DNA of 45,448 nucleotides from CAZUUO01 sp964622665 (GTDB taxonomy: Bacteria > Patescibacteriota > Patescibacteriia > Magasanikbacterales > GCA-002688135): NCBI GenBank assembly GCA_964622665.1, contig CAZUUO010000003.1:1-45448 (forward strand). The letters run 5' to 3'. Below, piece by piece: positions 14,632 to 21,991 of the stretch. Under the pieces are notes generated by a model. That model was given only the letters and a program-made list of their open reading frames with translations. It made no database searches and was not told the DNA's origin. The position numbers and the translations under genes were made by a program. The number at the start of each line of letters is the position of its first letter. Position 1 is the first letter of the stretch.

Positions 14632-15820
14632 GACACACCAACATCTCCTGTTCCAATTCAACAACCGCATGCTCCCACGTATATTCACGTTTTACAAAAT
14701 CGCGTGCACGTCCACCAACACTCGCATCACTTATTTTTTCTTGTAAAAAATTTCGTATACCTTCTTCCATTCCATCAACACTTGCATCTTTAAATAAGAG
14801 GCTCTCATCAACTTGTTCTAGTAATTCTACCGTTGCCCCAATAGGTGTCCCCAGTACTGGCAATCCGCAGGACAATGCTTCAAGTGTTGCTATTCCCAAA
14901 CCCTCGTAAACCTGTGTTGATAGCACAAACACATCCGCAGCTTTATACCACATCGGTAAATCCAGTTCTCGTACTCTTCCAGTTAACAAGATTCTATCTT
15001 GCATCTCCTCTTCTTTTATTTTTCTTTGTAATTCACCGTACAGTGGACCTTCACCAACTAGATACAATCGTGCATCAGGAAAATCAGGTGCCACTCGCGC
15101 AAAACTTTCGACCAGCGGCAACAATCCCATACGAGGAACCAAACGACGAACCGTCAATAACATGGTGCAATCTTCAGGAACTCCTAAGCGTGACCGCATC
15201 AAGGCTTTTGAACGTGAAGGTGCATAGGTTGTTATATCAATCCCCGTGTGAATGCGAGCAACTTTCCCTACAACATTAGGATACAGTGATTCAACTAACC
15301 CTTTTGAGTACTCTGATAATACAACGATACGATCAGATTCCTCGAGGACTTCTTTTTCAATTTTTGCCATGCGACGCAAAAAAATTCCTTTCGCAAAATT
15401 CTTTATGAAACGATATTTCCCCGTCAATCCTTGAAATGAAACTTCTTTAGGAACTGAAGCATGAAATAAATATAGCAGTGGTATCTTGTGAATTAAGGGT
15501 AATGCGGCGAATGCAACTGTTGGCTGATGAGCGACGACGATATCAAACTTTTGGTTATGTAATATTTGCTCTAACACTTTCGGCAACAACCATAAGTCGG
15601 TCACACTTTGTCCTAAAAAAAATGGCCTGCCATTGCCGTAGCGTACCACCACAACTCCTTCAATAGTTTCTTGTTGTGGTAATTCTTTTTTTAACCGTGG
15701 GGCAATTACTGTTACCTGGTGACCTCGTTGCACCAAGTGTTTTGCTTGATCAAACGCAACGCGCGCACTACCACCAACTGAATCAGGAAAAAATTGTTGA
15801 GCTAATACAAGAATGTTCAT
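14621..15820 (-). CDS. Glycosyltransferase, GT4 family
   Basis: A 399-residue GT-B glycosyltransferase. The N terminus MNILVLAQQFFPDSVGGSAR carries the acceptor-side glycine motif. The C-terminal half has RRLVPRMGLLPLVE (donor-phosphate Arg/Lys region) and VYEGLGIATLEALSCGLPVLG (E-x7-E donor site). It is translationally coupled to the O-antigen polymerase/ligase gene by a 4-base overlap. Both probably build or attach a surface polysaccharide. The sugar is unknown. Confidence 0.9.
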   Translation of the reverse strand: MNILVLAQQFFPDSVGGSARVAFDQAKHLVQRGHQVTVIAPRLKKELPQQETIEGVVVVRYGNGRPFFLGQSVTDLWLLPKVLEQILHNQKFDIVVAHQPTVAFAALPLIHKIPLLYLFHASVPKEVSFQGLTGKYRFIKNFAKGIFLRRMAKIEKEVLEESDRIVVLSEYSKGLVESLYPNVVGKVARIHTGIDITTYAPSRSKALMRSRLGVPEDCTMLLTVRRLVPRMGLLPLVESFARVAPDFPDARLYLVGEGPLYGELQRKIKEEEMQDRILLTGRVRELDLPMWYKAADVFVLSTQVYEGLGIATLEALSCGLPVLGTPIGATVELLEQVDESLLFKDASVDGMEEGIRNFLQEKISDASVGGRARDFVKREYTWEHAVVELEQEMLVCLKK

Positions 15821-17226
15821 ATACGATTAAATTTCCAATTTCCATACCACACCACACACGCAAACCCCACCAAAAACCAGAGCTTTGGACTAAAATACGA
15901 CGTGTTGAACATTTGATACACAAAGGTTCCTGTCAACGCCAATACCGCAGTAGCCACCACATCTTTGTAAAAGCCCTCCATTTGTTTGCGATGGGTGAGC
16001 ACTAAATTACTCATGAGGTATCCAAAAAATAATACAAACAAGGCGAGCCCTACGATGCCAGTTTCAAAGAGGAGCTTTTGTATAAAACCATGAGCCTCCA
16101 CCCCACCACCGTACTCAATTTGAAAAACATAACTATTTGAAATGCTTGGTAAAAATGTACCAACACCATTGCCCAAAAATGGTGTTTTGGTGAATTGAAG
16201 TAATGAAATTTTTGTCAGATCAAGCCGTGTTGCTGTTGAGCTCGCCACCAAATCACTGGCCGAAAACACTCCCATATACACACTCATCCCTATGATCCCC
16301 ACAAGAAGCGGCCACCACTCAATAATGCGTTCACGAATATTGCGAGGTTGTAATAATCGATACATGAGAAAACCTTGTACTACTATGGCAATCCACGCCG
16401 TACGTGCAAACGTCAGCAGCGCCGTTGCCAGTATTGCAAATGTAGCAATCACCCACCATTTATGCGTTTGTCCTTGTGTCTGACGGGACATCAACCACGT
16501 AAACGGTGCACTGTATATTAAAATTTCAGCGAGCTGGTTATGATTTGGTCCAATAGGATAAAATTCGCCGAATGGAAACGGTGAAACGCGTCGCCACACT
16601 CCCCAAAAGGGTTCATTAATAAGCAACGATATCGCACCATACACCATAACCATAACACCCACACAACTTATTATTTTTACTATGGTTTCTATATCTTCTT
16701 TTGTCTTTGTCATCCAAAATGGCAATGCAACATATGCCAAATAGGAGAACAATACAAAGCGCACAAAATAATTCAATGATTGTCCAAACCACACGTCAGG
16801 TGCACGAAATACCGTTAAAAAAGCCAATAACAAAAATCCCCCATAAACAGTAATTCCCGGTAGATGCTCTTGAAGGTGATGTTGTAGTGTCTGCGCTTTT
16901 TCTTTTGCAAACATGCTGTAGCCATAGATGAGCAACAATGGTAATGCAATAAAATCAGAGAGTGGTGCATCCCAATTTCCTAAAATCGGAATACTTGCAA
17001 GGAGTGGAATTTCAGAAATAGTCACCGTAATACCAATAAACGGTATCAACGCGACTAGCATAAAAAAAACCGCTTTTGAAAAGCGAGTCATGGTTATTAA
17101 AACAAACAAAAGAAATAAAATGGGGATTGCAATATTTGCATGCAACAGTGAAACAGCCCCCGCTGTTATCGTTAAAATTATTGCAATAATTACCTGTGCA
17201 CCAGATTTCTGTTCTATACGTTCCAT
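15817..17226 (-). CDS. O-antigen ligase/polymerase-like membrane protein (Wzy/WaaL family)
   Basis: A 469-residue polytopic membrane protein with roughly ten to twelve hydrophobic helices. The large extracytoplasmic loop contains GEFYPIGPNHNQLAEIL, and further on PFLGNGVGTFLPS and HGFIQKLLFETGIVGLALFV, the classic Wzy_C pattern (GxGxGxF, then HNxxLxxLxExG). Members either polymerise lipid-linked oligosaccharide repeats or ligate glycans to acceptors, including S-layer proteins. With two surface proteins and many glycosyltransferases in this window, either role is possible. A -10 box almost at the ATG suggests a leaderless transcript. Confidence 0.88.
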   Translation of the reverse strand: MERIEQKSGAQVIIAIILTITAGAVSLLHANIAIPILFLLFVLITMTRFSKAVFFMLVALIPFIGITVTISEIPLLASIPILGNWDAPLSDFIALPLLLIYGYSMFAKEKAQTLQHHLQEHLPGITVYGGFLLLAFLTVFRAPDVWFGQSLNYFVRFVLFSYLAYVALPFWMTKTKEDIETIVKIISCVGVMVMVYGAISLLINEPFWGVWRRVSPFPFGEFYPIGPNHNQLAEILIYSAPFTWLMSRQTQGQTHKWWVIATFAILATALLTFARTAWIAIVVQGFLMYRLLQPRNIRERIIEWWPLLVGIIGMSVYMGVFSASDLVASSTATRLDLTKISLLQFTKTPFLGNGVGTFLPSISNSYVFQIEYGGGVEAHGFIQKLLFETGIVGLALFVLFFGYLMSNLVLTHRKQMEGFYKDVVATAVLALTGTFVYQMFNTSYFSPKLWFLVGFACVVWYGNWKFNRI

Positions 17227-17234
17227 ACAAGCTT

Positions 17235-17243
17235 AGTATACCA
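17235..17243 (-). promoter_or_regulatory. Extended -10 promoter for the polymerase-GT4 operon
   Basis: Minus strand TGGTATACT (extended -10) with no clear -35 box. Transcription would begin within about 2 bases of the ATG at 17226, predicting a leaderless mRNA. Confidence 0.5.
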
Positions 17244-17253
17244 AATGACAATT

Positions 17254-17312
17254 AAAAAACCGAGGTGTGCATGTGTACAAGCCGTAGCTTAGTTACACAC
17301 ACCCACTCTCGG
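17254..17312 (-). terminator. Terminator after the MopE-like gene
   Basis: On the minus strand, CCGA plus GGTGTG pairs with CACACC plus TCGG (one bulge on the 5' side), followed by TTTTTT. It lies about 40 bases past the TAG stop at 17355. Confidence 0.6.
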
Positions 17313-17354
17313 ATGTATTCTTATACTTCTTTTAATTTTTAGTTCAGCATTGTT

Positions 17355-19289
17355 CTACGTTCCGCAGCCACCACCGAGGCAGCAATGCAAGTTCGCCTTG
17401 GGGAAGGGTGCCGTCGGCACTCCCACTCCCTCGCGCACCATCGTGCAGAAGATCTGATTCCCGCCGTAGTAGAGCGAATACGAGAGACACTGCGTCTCAT
17501 CGATACTCATACCGTCGGGGTTGGGCGCGATCCAGGTGGTATCGTTTCCTTGCTTTTCGTCGGTGTCAAACTCGACGTTCAGCCAGTAGTTTCCATCGGA
17601 AACTCCACTGACTTCGTAGCTCCACGACCAACCGGTCGCGTCACCCTGCACAGAATTGACTGGCTTGACTGCCGGCCAACCCTTCAAGTTTTCCATGATG
17701 AAGAGATCGGAGGACGGACACAGGCCATTCTCCTCGATCAACAACACAACTTCTCCGGCCGCTGGACTGAAGCTACCTGCTTCATCAGTCAAACCGTCGC
17801 AGTCGTTGTCGACAAGATCTCCCGACCATTCCGGCTGATCCGGGTTGGCCTTGGGGTTCGTGTCGTCGCAGTCGTCGCCCTTGCTACAGAGCTTCCCGAA
17901 GCCGTCCATGTCAGCGTCCTCACAGAGGCCACTGTAGTCACAGTCGGTGTCGACGACGTTGTTGCAATCGTTGTCGACGTTGTCGCCACAGACCTCAGTC
18001 ATCGGCAACTCATCCTCGTAACACGGCCCTTGGTAGGTGCCATCCCAGCAGAACTGGAGTCCTGCGGTACAAGCTCCCACACCAAGCGTCATTGGATCCC
18101 CGCCGTAACACGAAGTGGCGAGCAAGAACTCGTCATTGAGATCTTCGTCCACCAGTGCATCGCAGTCATTGTTGAGACCGTCGCACAGTTCAGGCACTGG
18201 AAGCACCTGACCAACGCATACGTCCCAAATTCCACCAGTGCAGGTCTCGAGACCTGCGTGGCAAGTGCCGACACCTTCAGTGCCGGGAGTACCACTGTAG
18301 CATGACTGGGTCAGCGGATTGCCGTCGAGGCCTTCATCCGTCGTTCCATCACAGTCGTTGTCCTTGGTGTCGCACGTCTCAGGAACCGGAGTTCCCTCCG
18401 TTGCGCCACACTCAGTCGCCGTCGTATCGGCCGTACAGACCATGACACCCGACGACATACACTCGCCAACACCAACTGAGCAGGAGGTTCCCAAGTCGGG
18501 GTATCCCTCGTCGGTCGTTCCATCACAGTCGTTGTCCTTGGTATCGCAGACATCGGTTGATGGCATCACGCTACCCGTGCAGGTCCCGAAGGTTCCTTCG
18601 AAACACGCTTGAGAACCGAGGTGACACTCGCCAACCCCCGCGTTACCAGGCAAACCGCTGTAGCATGACTGGGTCAATGCTCCATTGTTTGTCTGGTTTT
18701 CGTCGGTCGAGCCGTCGCAATCGTTGTCTTTCAAGTCGCAAGACTCGGGAGCAGGAAGGACAGAGCCATTACAGCTCCCCCACACGCCCGCACCACAAAC
18801 CGAAGTACCCACAACACAAGCACCAACACCCTTGGTGACAGCCGGGCCGTCGTAGCACTCTTTCATGAGGCTTTCGTCGGTCGTTCCGTCACAGTTGTTG
18901 TCTTTGTTGTCACAAGACTCGGGTGCTGGGATCACTTCATTGTCGCACCCAGTGTACAAACCACCGATGCAATACTGCTTGCCCTGCACACACATACCAA
19001 CGCCCGATGTTCCCACCGGACCGTTATAACAAAGCGTAAACGCTCCGTCTTCTCCACAGGGTGTTCCCGGAGGACCAGACGTGAGAGAAGCAGAGAACGT
19101 CGCGTTTTGCTTCGCCTCGTCCATGGAGGCATAACTGTTATTCTTTTTTTCTTCAGGTGTTTCGTTCGCACAAGCAACAAACAAAGAAATGAAAACGCTA
19201 AACAAAGCAATATTTTTCATCATCAGCTTGTCGCCGTGCAACGGCGACTTGTTTCCGGGCACCGCCCGGAAACGGGATTGGGTGATCAT
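17355..19289 (-). CDS. MopE-like repeat lipoprotein, putative metal-binding, G+C-rich
   Basis: The protein has up to 644 residues. A hydrophobic segment ending LFVAC puts a lipobox cysteine at C40, so it is a lipoprotein. Six cysteine-rich units of 55-65 residues follow, each built as GxxGVGxC..G...C..G.W..C...PxPExCD and ending in an acidic DxKDNDCDGTTDE box (127-139, 185-197, 249-261, 307-319, 370-382, 435-449). A seventh box (458-503) has the full DxDMDGFG...DDCDDTNPxAxPD layout of the MopE/putative metal-binding motif. The last ~140 residues are a different beta-rich, cysteine-containing domain. Such repeats are common in Myxococcota-like bacteria. The Asp-rich boxes suggest Ca2+ or Cu binding (inference). 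The ATG at 19289 has a strong Shine-Dalgarno sequence; the in-frame ATGs at 19223 and 19220 give a normal lipoprotein signal but have none. Codon use is far more G+C-rich than in the neighbours. Confidence 0.82.
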   Translation of the reverse strand: MITQSRFRAVPGNKSPLHGDKLMMKNIALFSVFISLFVACANETPEEKKNNSYASMDEAKQNATFSASLTSGPPGTPCGEDGAFTLCYNGPVGTSGVGMCVQGKQYCIGGLYTGCDNEVIPAPESCDNKDNNCDGTTDESLMKECYDGPAVTKGVGACVVGTSVCGAGVWGSCNGSVLPAPESCDLKDNDCDGSTDENQTNNGALTQSCYSGLPGNAGVGECHLGSQACFEGTFGTCTGSVMPSTDVCDTKDNDCDGTTDEGYPDLGTSCSVGVGECMSSGVMVCTADTTATECGATEGTPVPETCDTKDNDCDGTTDEGLDGNPLTQSCYSGTPGTEGVGTCHAGLETCTGGIWDVCVGQVLPVPELCDGLNNDCDALVDEDLNDEFLLATSCYGGDPMTLGVGACTAGLQFCWDGTYQGPCYEDELPMTEVCGDNVDNDCNNVVDTDCDYSGLCEDADMDGFGKLCSKGDDCDDTNPKANPDQPEWSGDLVDNDCDGLTDEAGSFSPAAGEVVLLIEENGLCPSSDLFIMENLKGWPAVKPVNSVQGDATGWSWSYEVSGVSDGNYWLNVEFDTDEKQGNDTTWIAPNPDGMSIDETQCLSYSLYYGGNQIFCTMVREGVGVPTAPFPKANLHCCLGGGCGT

Positions 19290-19296
19290 GGATCAC
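19230..19296 (-). promoter_or_regulatory. Three tandem perfect hairpins at the 5' end of the MopE-like mRNA
   Basis: Inverted repeats follow one another: GTCGCCGT/ACGGCGAC (19230-19248, 8 bp, 3-base loop), GTTTCCGGGC/GCCCGGAAAC (19251-19273, 10 bp, 3-base loop) and GTGATC/GATCAC (19282-19296, 6 bp, 3-base loop). The last encloses the ATG at 19287-19289, just downstream of GAGGAGG. They are untranslated leader if the ATG at 19223 is used, and coding if 19289 is used. A role in controlling translation or mRNA stability is inferred. Confidence 0.65.
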
Positions 19297-19366
19297 TCCT
19301 CCTCTGTCAAAGAACCCATATCCTGCATGCGTAGGACCATCCCACACCGCACAGACACGTGTGCTG

Positions 19367-19395
19367 AGCCTAGCAGATGACCCCTATTCTGTCAA
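19367..19395 (-). promoter_or_regulatory. Strong promoter for the MopE-like gene
   Basis: Minus strand: consensus -35 TTGACA (19390-19395), 17-base spacer, -10 TAGGCT (19367-19372) extended by TGC. The leader to the Shine-Dalgarno ATG is about 70 bases. Confidence 0.8.
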
Positions 19396-19396
19396 C

Positions 19397-19444
19397 TTTT
19401 TTCATGTTTTTTATAGTTTTTGTTTGATTTTTATAGGTTTTTTT
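19397..19444 (-). promoter_or_regulatory. Phased A/T tracts upstream of the -35 box (curved DNA / UP element)
   Basis: T tracts on the plus strand begin at 19397, 19407, 19417, 19428 and 19438: intervals of 10, 10, 11 and 10 bases, one helical turn. This is the classic arrangement of intrinsically bent DNA and ends one base from the -35 box. The distal end merges with an A/T hairpin (19436-19453) that may also help terminate dinB transcription. No gene lies in 19290-19513. Confidence 0.7.
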
Positions 19445-19513
19445 CAAAAAACCCGCTTTTTTACGTTTTATACTACTATAGGAATCTTAATTCTCGCACA
19501 GGCTGAAATCCCG

Positions 19514-20794
19514 TTACTTTACTGAGGAAAATAAGAGATTAGTTGGGCGAATATGCTTTTCATAACTCTCTTGTAACCGTATTTTTTTGTCTTCCTTTGT
19601 TTCTTCTTTGCTTGGTTGAGAAAGGGCAGCCAGAGATCTCACCATCCCCCTTCCCCATGTTTTAATGATGGTGTCTACCGCCATAAAGGCATTTTTTCTT
19701 TTTTCTACTTGTTTTTGATCAACTGAAAATGAGAGTTGGGTATTTTTTATATTTTGCATTTCAGACAATGTTACCCCTGTTGTGCGGTACTCTCTTCCCT
19801 TTTTATACATTTTCGCAAACATTTTTTGTAAGGCAGGAATGAAATCAAGAGGAATATTACTTGCTTGTTCAATATGGATATTTTCAGTGGTGATAATAAA
19901 ATTTTGTGTTTTAAGAAAAATAGCGATAGCGGTTGCTTTCGTGTTATGTAATCGTAACTTGTAGCAAGCGCGTTCTAAATTTACGATACACTGTCGATAC
20001 ACTTCTTGTTCTTGTGTTGTTTTTTCGAAGGTGTGAGATTTTGTAATAGTAAGATAGGAAGTTTTTTTAGTTGTCATCACTTCAAATACTGCAATCCCTT
20101 TTAACTCTTTGTAGGTTGTTAATAGGGGTGCGTCAGCGTGGCGCATAACAAACAACTCTCCACGAGCAATAAAGTCACTCACGGTTTTGATACCAAAACG
20201 TTGTAATAATTTTCTTTGCGCAACGCCGATACCCCACACATTTTCAATGGAAGTCTTTTGGGTCACCACTGCAACATCCTCTGATGAAATCATAACCTTT
20301 CGATTATGTGGTTTGTTATATGAACTTGCAATTTTTGCAAGAGTCTTACTCTTAGCACAACCAACAGACACCGAAATACCTAATGACAATTCGACATCTT
20401 CTTGAATGCACTGTAATAATTTTTCATAACTCATTTCTAGTGTTTGTGGAAGGTCTGTAATATCAGCAAATACTTCATCGATTGAATATTCTTCGACGTC
20501 ACCACAATAACTTTTAACAATATCAAACATTCTTCGTGAAAAAAGATTGTATACTTCAAAATCTGAATTAGTAATAATCGCGTGTGGGCACAATTGTTTC
20601 ACTTCTGCCATTCTCATTCCTCTTTTTACCCCGAATTTTTTTGCCTCATAACTAAATGCTGTTGCAATTCCTTTTTCTCCCCCGCATACAACTGGTTTCC
20701 CTTTCCATTGTGGATGCATTGCTTGTTCACACGATGCAAAGAATGCATCTGCATCAATATGAAGAATAACCCGTGATGAATTTCGAGTGCTCAT
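19514..20794 (-). CDS. dinB: Y-family DNA polymerase (DinB/Pol IV-like)
   Basis: A 426-residue translesion polymerase. The palm motif HIDADAFFASCE (catalytic D14) and YSIDEVFADIT (D106, E107) supply the metal-binding acidic residues. A helix-hairpin-helix region (KTSIENVWGIGVAQRKLLQRFGI) and a little-finger domain follow. It copies damaged DNA with low fidelity. It is the third gene of an operon headed by lexA whose promoter contains LexA operators, so expression should be damage-inducible. Length is above that of E. coli DinB (351) and closer to UmuC-like proteins, with a charged C-terminal tail lacking an obvious beta-clamp motif. Confidence 0.92.
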   Translation of the reverse strand: MSTRNSSRVILHIDADAFFASCEQAMHPQWKGKPVVCGGEKGIATAFSYEAKKFGVKRGMRMAEVKQLCPHAIITNSDFEVYNLFSRRMFDIVKSYCGDVEEYSIDEVFADITDLPQTLEMSYEKLLQCIQEDVELSLGISVSVGCAKSKTLAKIASSYNKPHNRKVMISSEDVAVVTQKTSIENVWGIGVAQRKLLQRFGIKTVSDFIARGELFVMRHADAPLLTTYKELKGIAVFEVMTTKKTSYLTITKSHTFEKTTQEQEVYRQCIVNLERACYKLRLHNTKATAIAIFLKTQNFIITTENIHIEQASNIPLDFIPALQKMFAKMYKKGREYRTTGVTLSEMQNIKNTQLSFSVDQKQVEKRKNAFMAVDTIIKTWGRGMVRSLAALSQPSKEETKEDKKIRLQESYEKHIRPTNLLFSSVK

Positions 20795-20826
20795 ATGACA
20801 ATGGTTAGATATATATCCCTATTCTT

Positions 20827-21183
20827 TTATACGGGAACTCCTACTGATTCCATTTCTGCACACAATAATTTGCCAATTTCTTCAGATAATCTTTGCAAGG
20901 TGGCGTATTCGTGTTGTGGAATTTCTTGTTGGGTAAAGAGGAGATACAATAAATACTTTGCTTCTTTCAGTAACCCAAATGATTTTTCAAGATTTTCTTT
21001 TTTAATTGATTCCCTCTGTAATGATACCGCATCGATATACTGTAATATCATGTTGAGTGAACTGGTGCGTAATGTTGATTTTAATTCTGGAATTTCTACA
21101 TTACTTGGTGTTGTGCTCAAGCGAAATATTTGAGCAACGAACTGATGCATACGCGTGCGTAATACGTCTTGAAATTCTGTCAT
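20827..21183 (-). CDS. Four-helix-bundle protein (S23/bAvd-like), in the SOS operon
   Basis: A 118-residue all-helical protein. The pattern LKSTLRTSSLNMILQYIDAVSL followed by KENLEKSFGLLKEAKYLLYLL recalls the four-helix bundle family of 23S rRNA intervening-sequence proteins and the diversity-generating-retroelement accessory protein bAvd. No reverse transcriptase is in this window. It sits 8 bases after lexA and 32 bases before dinB, so it is expected to be SOS-controlled. Proteins of this fold form oligomers that bind nucleic acid. A role with the polymerase (as UmuD has for UmuC) is only a guess. Confidence 0.65.
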   Translation of the reverse strand: MTEFQDVLRTRMHQFVAQIFRLSTTPSNVEIPELKSTLRTSSLNMILQYIDAVSLQRESIKKENLEKSFGLLKEAKYLLYLLFTQQEIPQHEYATLQRLSEEIGKLLCAEMESVGVPV

Positions 21184-21191
21184 AAAAAATA

Positions 21192-21773
21192 TTATCGATA
21201 TTTACGAATAACTGCAGTAACTACACCAGCCACTGATAGCGCATTATTAGGAACTATTGGTCGATATTTTCTATTCGCTGGTCGCAACACGACATCTCTT
21301 CCTTTTTTCTCAAAAAACTTCATTGTCCATTCATGATCAACCTCTGCTACGACGATGTCACCATTTCTTGGATTTTTTCCACGTTCGAGAACCACGAAGT
21401 CTCCTGGTTGAATTCCGGCATCTATCATAGAGTCGCCTGAAACTTTCAATAAAAAACTTGCTTGGTGATTGGTAATCAAGAAATCATCGAGACTCACAAT
21501 GTCTGAAATTTCTTCTTCCGCATGTGTTGGGAACCCTGCTTGTACAGTTCCCAAAATTCGCAATCCTTTTTTTAAACCAAGTGGTACTAATTTTCCTTCA
21601 CTATCTTTTTCAATGAGCCGTGCATCAATCATTTTCTGTACTATTTGGAATACTGCATTTTTAGACTTAACTTCAAACAGTTCTAGCATCTCACGATAAC
21701 TCGGTAATCGCTTGTTTGCATCAAGAAACTTTCGAATTACGTTGACGCGTGTATCAAATTGATCGACTGACAT
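21192..21773 (-). CDS. lexA: LexA repressor
   Basis: A 193-residue SOS repressor/autoprotease. The N-terminal winged HTH (about 5-65) includes KFLDANKRLPSYREMLELF and SKNAVFQIVQKMIDARLI. The S24 protease domain has the cleavage site A79-G80 in VQAGFP, the catalytic serine S115 in SGDSMIDAGI and the catalytic lysine K152 in EWTMKFF. RecA filaments trigger self-cleavage after DNA damage, relieving repression. Two perfect GAAC-N4-GTTC operators lie upstream, one inside its own promoter, so it represses itself together with the downstream bundle protein and dinB. Confidence 0.95.
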   Translation of the reverse strand: MSVDQFDTRVNVIRKFLDANKRLPSYREMLELFEVKSKNAVFQIVQKMIDARLIEKDSEGKLVPLGLKKGLRILGTVQAGFPTHAEEEISDIVSLDDFLITNHQASFLLKVSGDSMIDAGIQPGDFVVLERGKNPRNGDIVVAEVDHEWTMKFFEKKGRDVVLRPANRKYRPIVPNNALSVAGVVTAVIRKYR

Positions 21774-21805
21774 AATGATTGGCGTTACATGACTCTTACT
21801 CTTTT

Positions 21806-21834
21806 AGTATAGTGAACGAACGTTCATGTGACAA
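21806..21834 (-). promoter_or_regulatory. lexA operon promoter
   Basis: Minus strand: -35 TTGTCA (21829-21834), 17-base spacer occupied by a LexA operator, -10 TATACT (21806-21811). The leader is about 26 bases. Confidence 0.85.
21813..21826. promoter_or_regulatory. LexA operator (SOS box) in promoter spacer
   Basis: TGAACGAACGTTCA is a 14-bp palindrome containing GAAC-N4-GTTC, the Gram-positive-type SOS box. It fills the spacer between -35 and -10, so bound LexA would block RNA polymerase. Confidence 0.9.
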
Positions 21835-21853
21835 GCGAAGTTGTGTGGATAAG

Positions 21854-21867
21854 TGAACGAACGTTCA
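21854..21867. promoter_or_regulatory. Second LexA operator
   Basis: An exact second copy of the 14-bp palindrome, 41 bases upstream (about four helical turns) of the first, so two LexA dimers would sit on the same DNA face. No divergent gene uses it. Confidence 0.88.
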
Positions 21868-21946
21868 TAACATTACCGAATATGTATTTTTATTTTTGTT
21901 TTACTGTAACTCGCATACAAAGAGTACTGGGAAAGGCGCCTATGCA

Positions 21947-21978
21947 TAAAAAAATCCCGACTCGAAAGCCGGGATTTT
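21947..21978 (-). terminator. Terminator after the S41 protease gene
   Basis: Minus strand stem AAAATCCCG / CGGGATTTT with a 10-base loop followed by seven T. It closes the murA-Nudix-ctp operon. Confidence 0.88.
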
Positions 21979-21991
21979 ACATGGTTTACTA

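Noticed and set aside
17385..18305. Long plus-strand open frame antisense to the MopE-like gene
   Set aside because: It mirrors a G+C-rich repeat gene on the other strand, has no promoter or ribosome site and encodes no recognisable domain; high G+C depletes stop codons in all frames.
20827..21183. A diversity-generating retroelement, suggested by the bAvd-like protein
   Set aside because: No reverse transcriptase, template/variable repeat pair or variable-target gene was found in the window.
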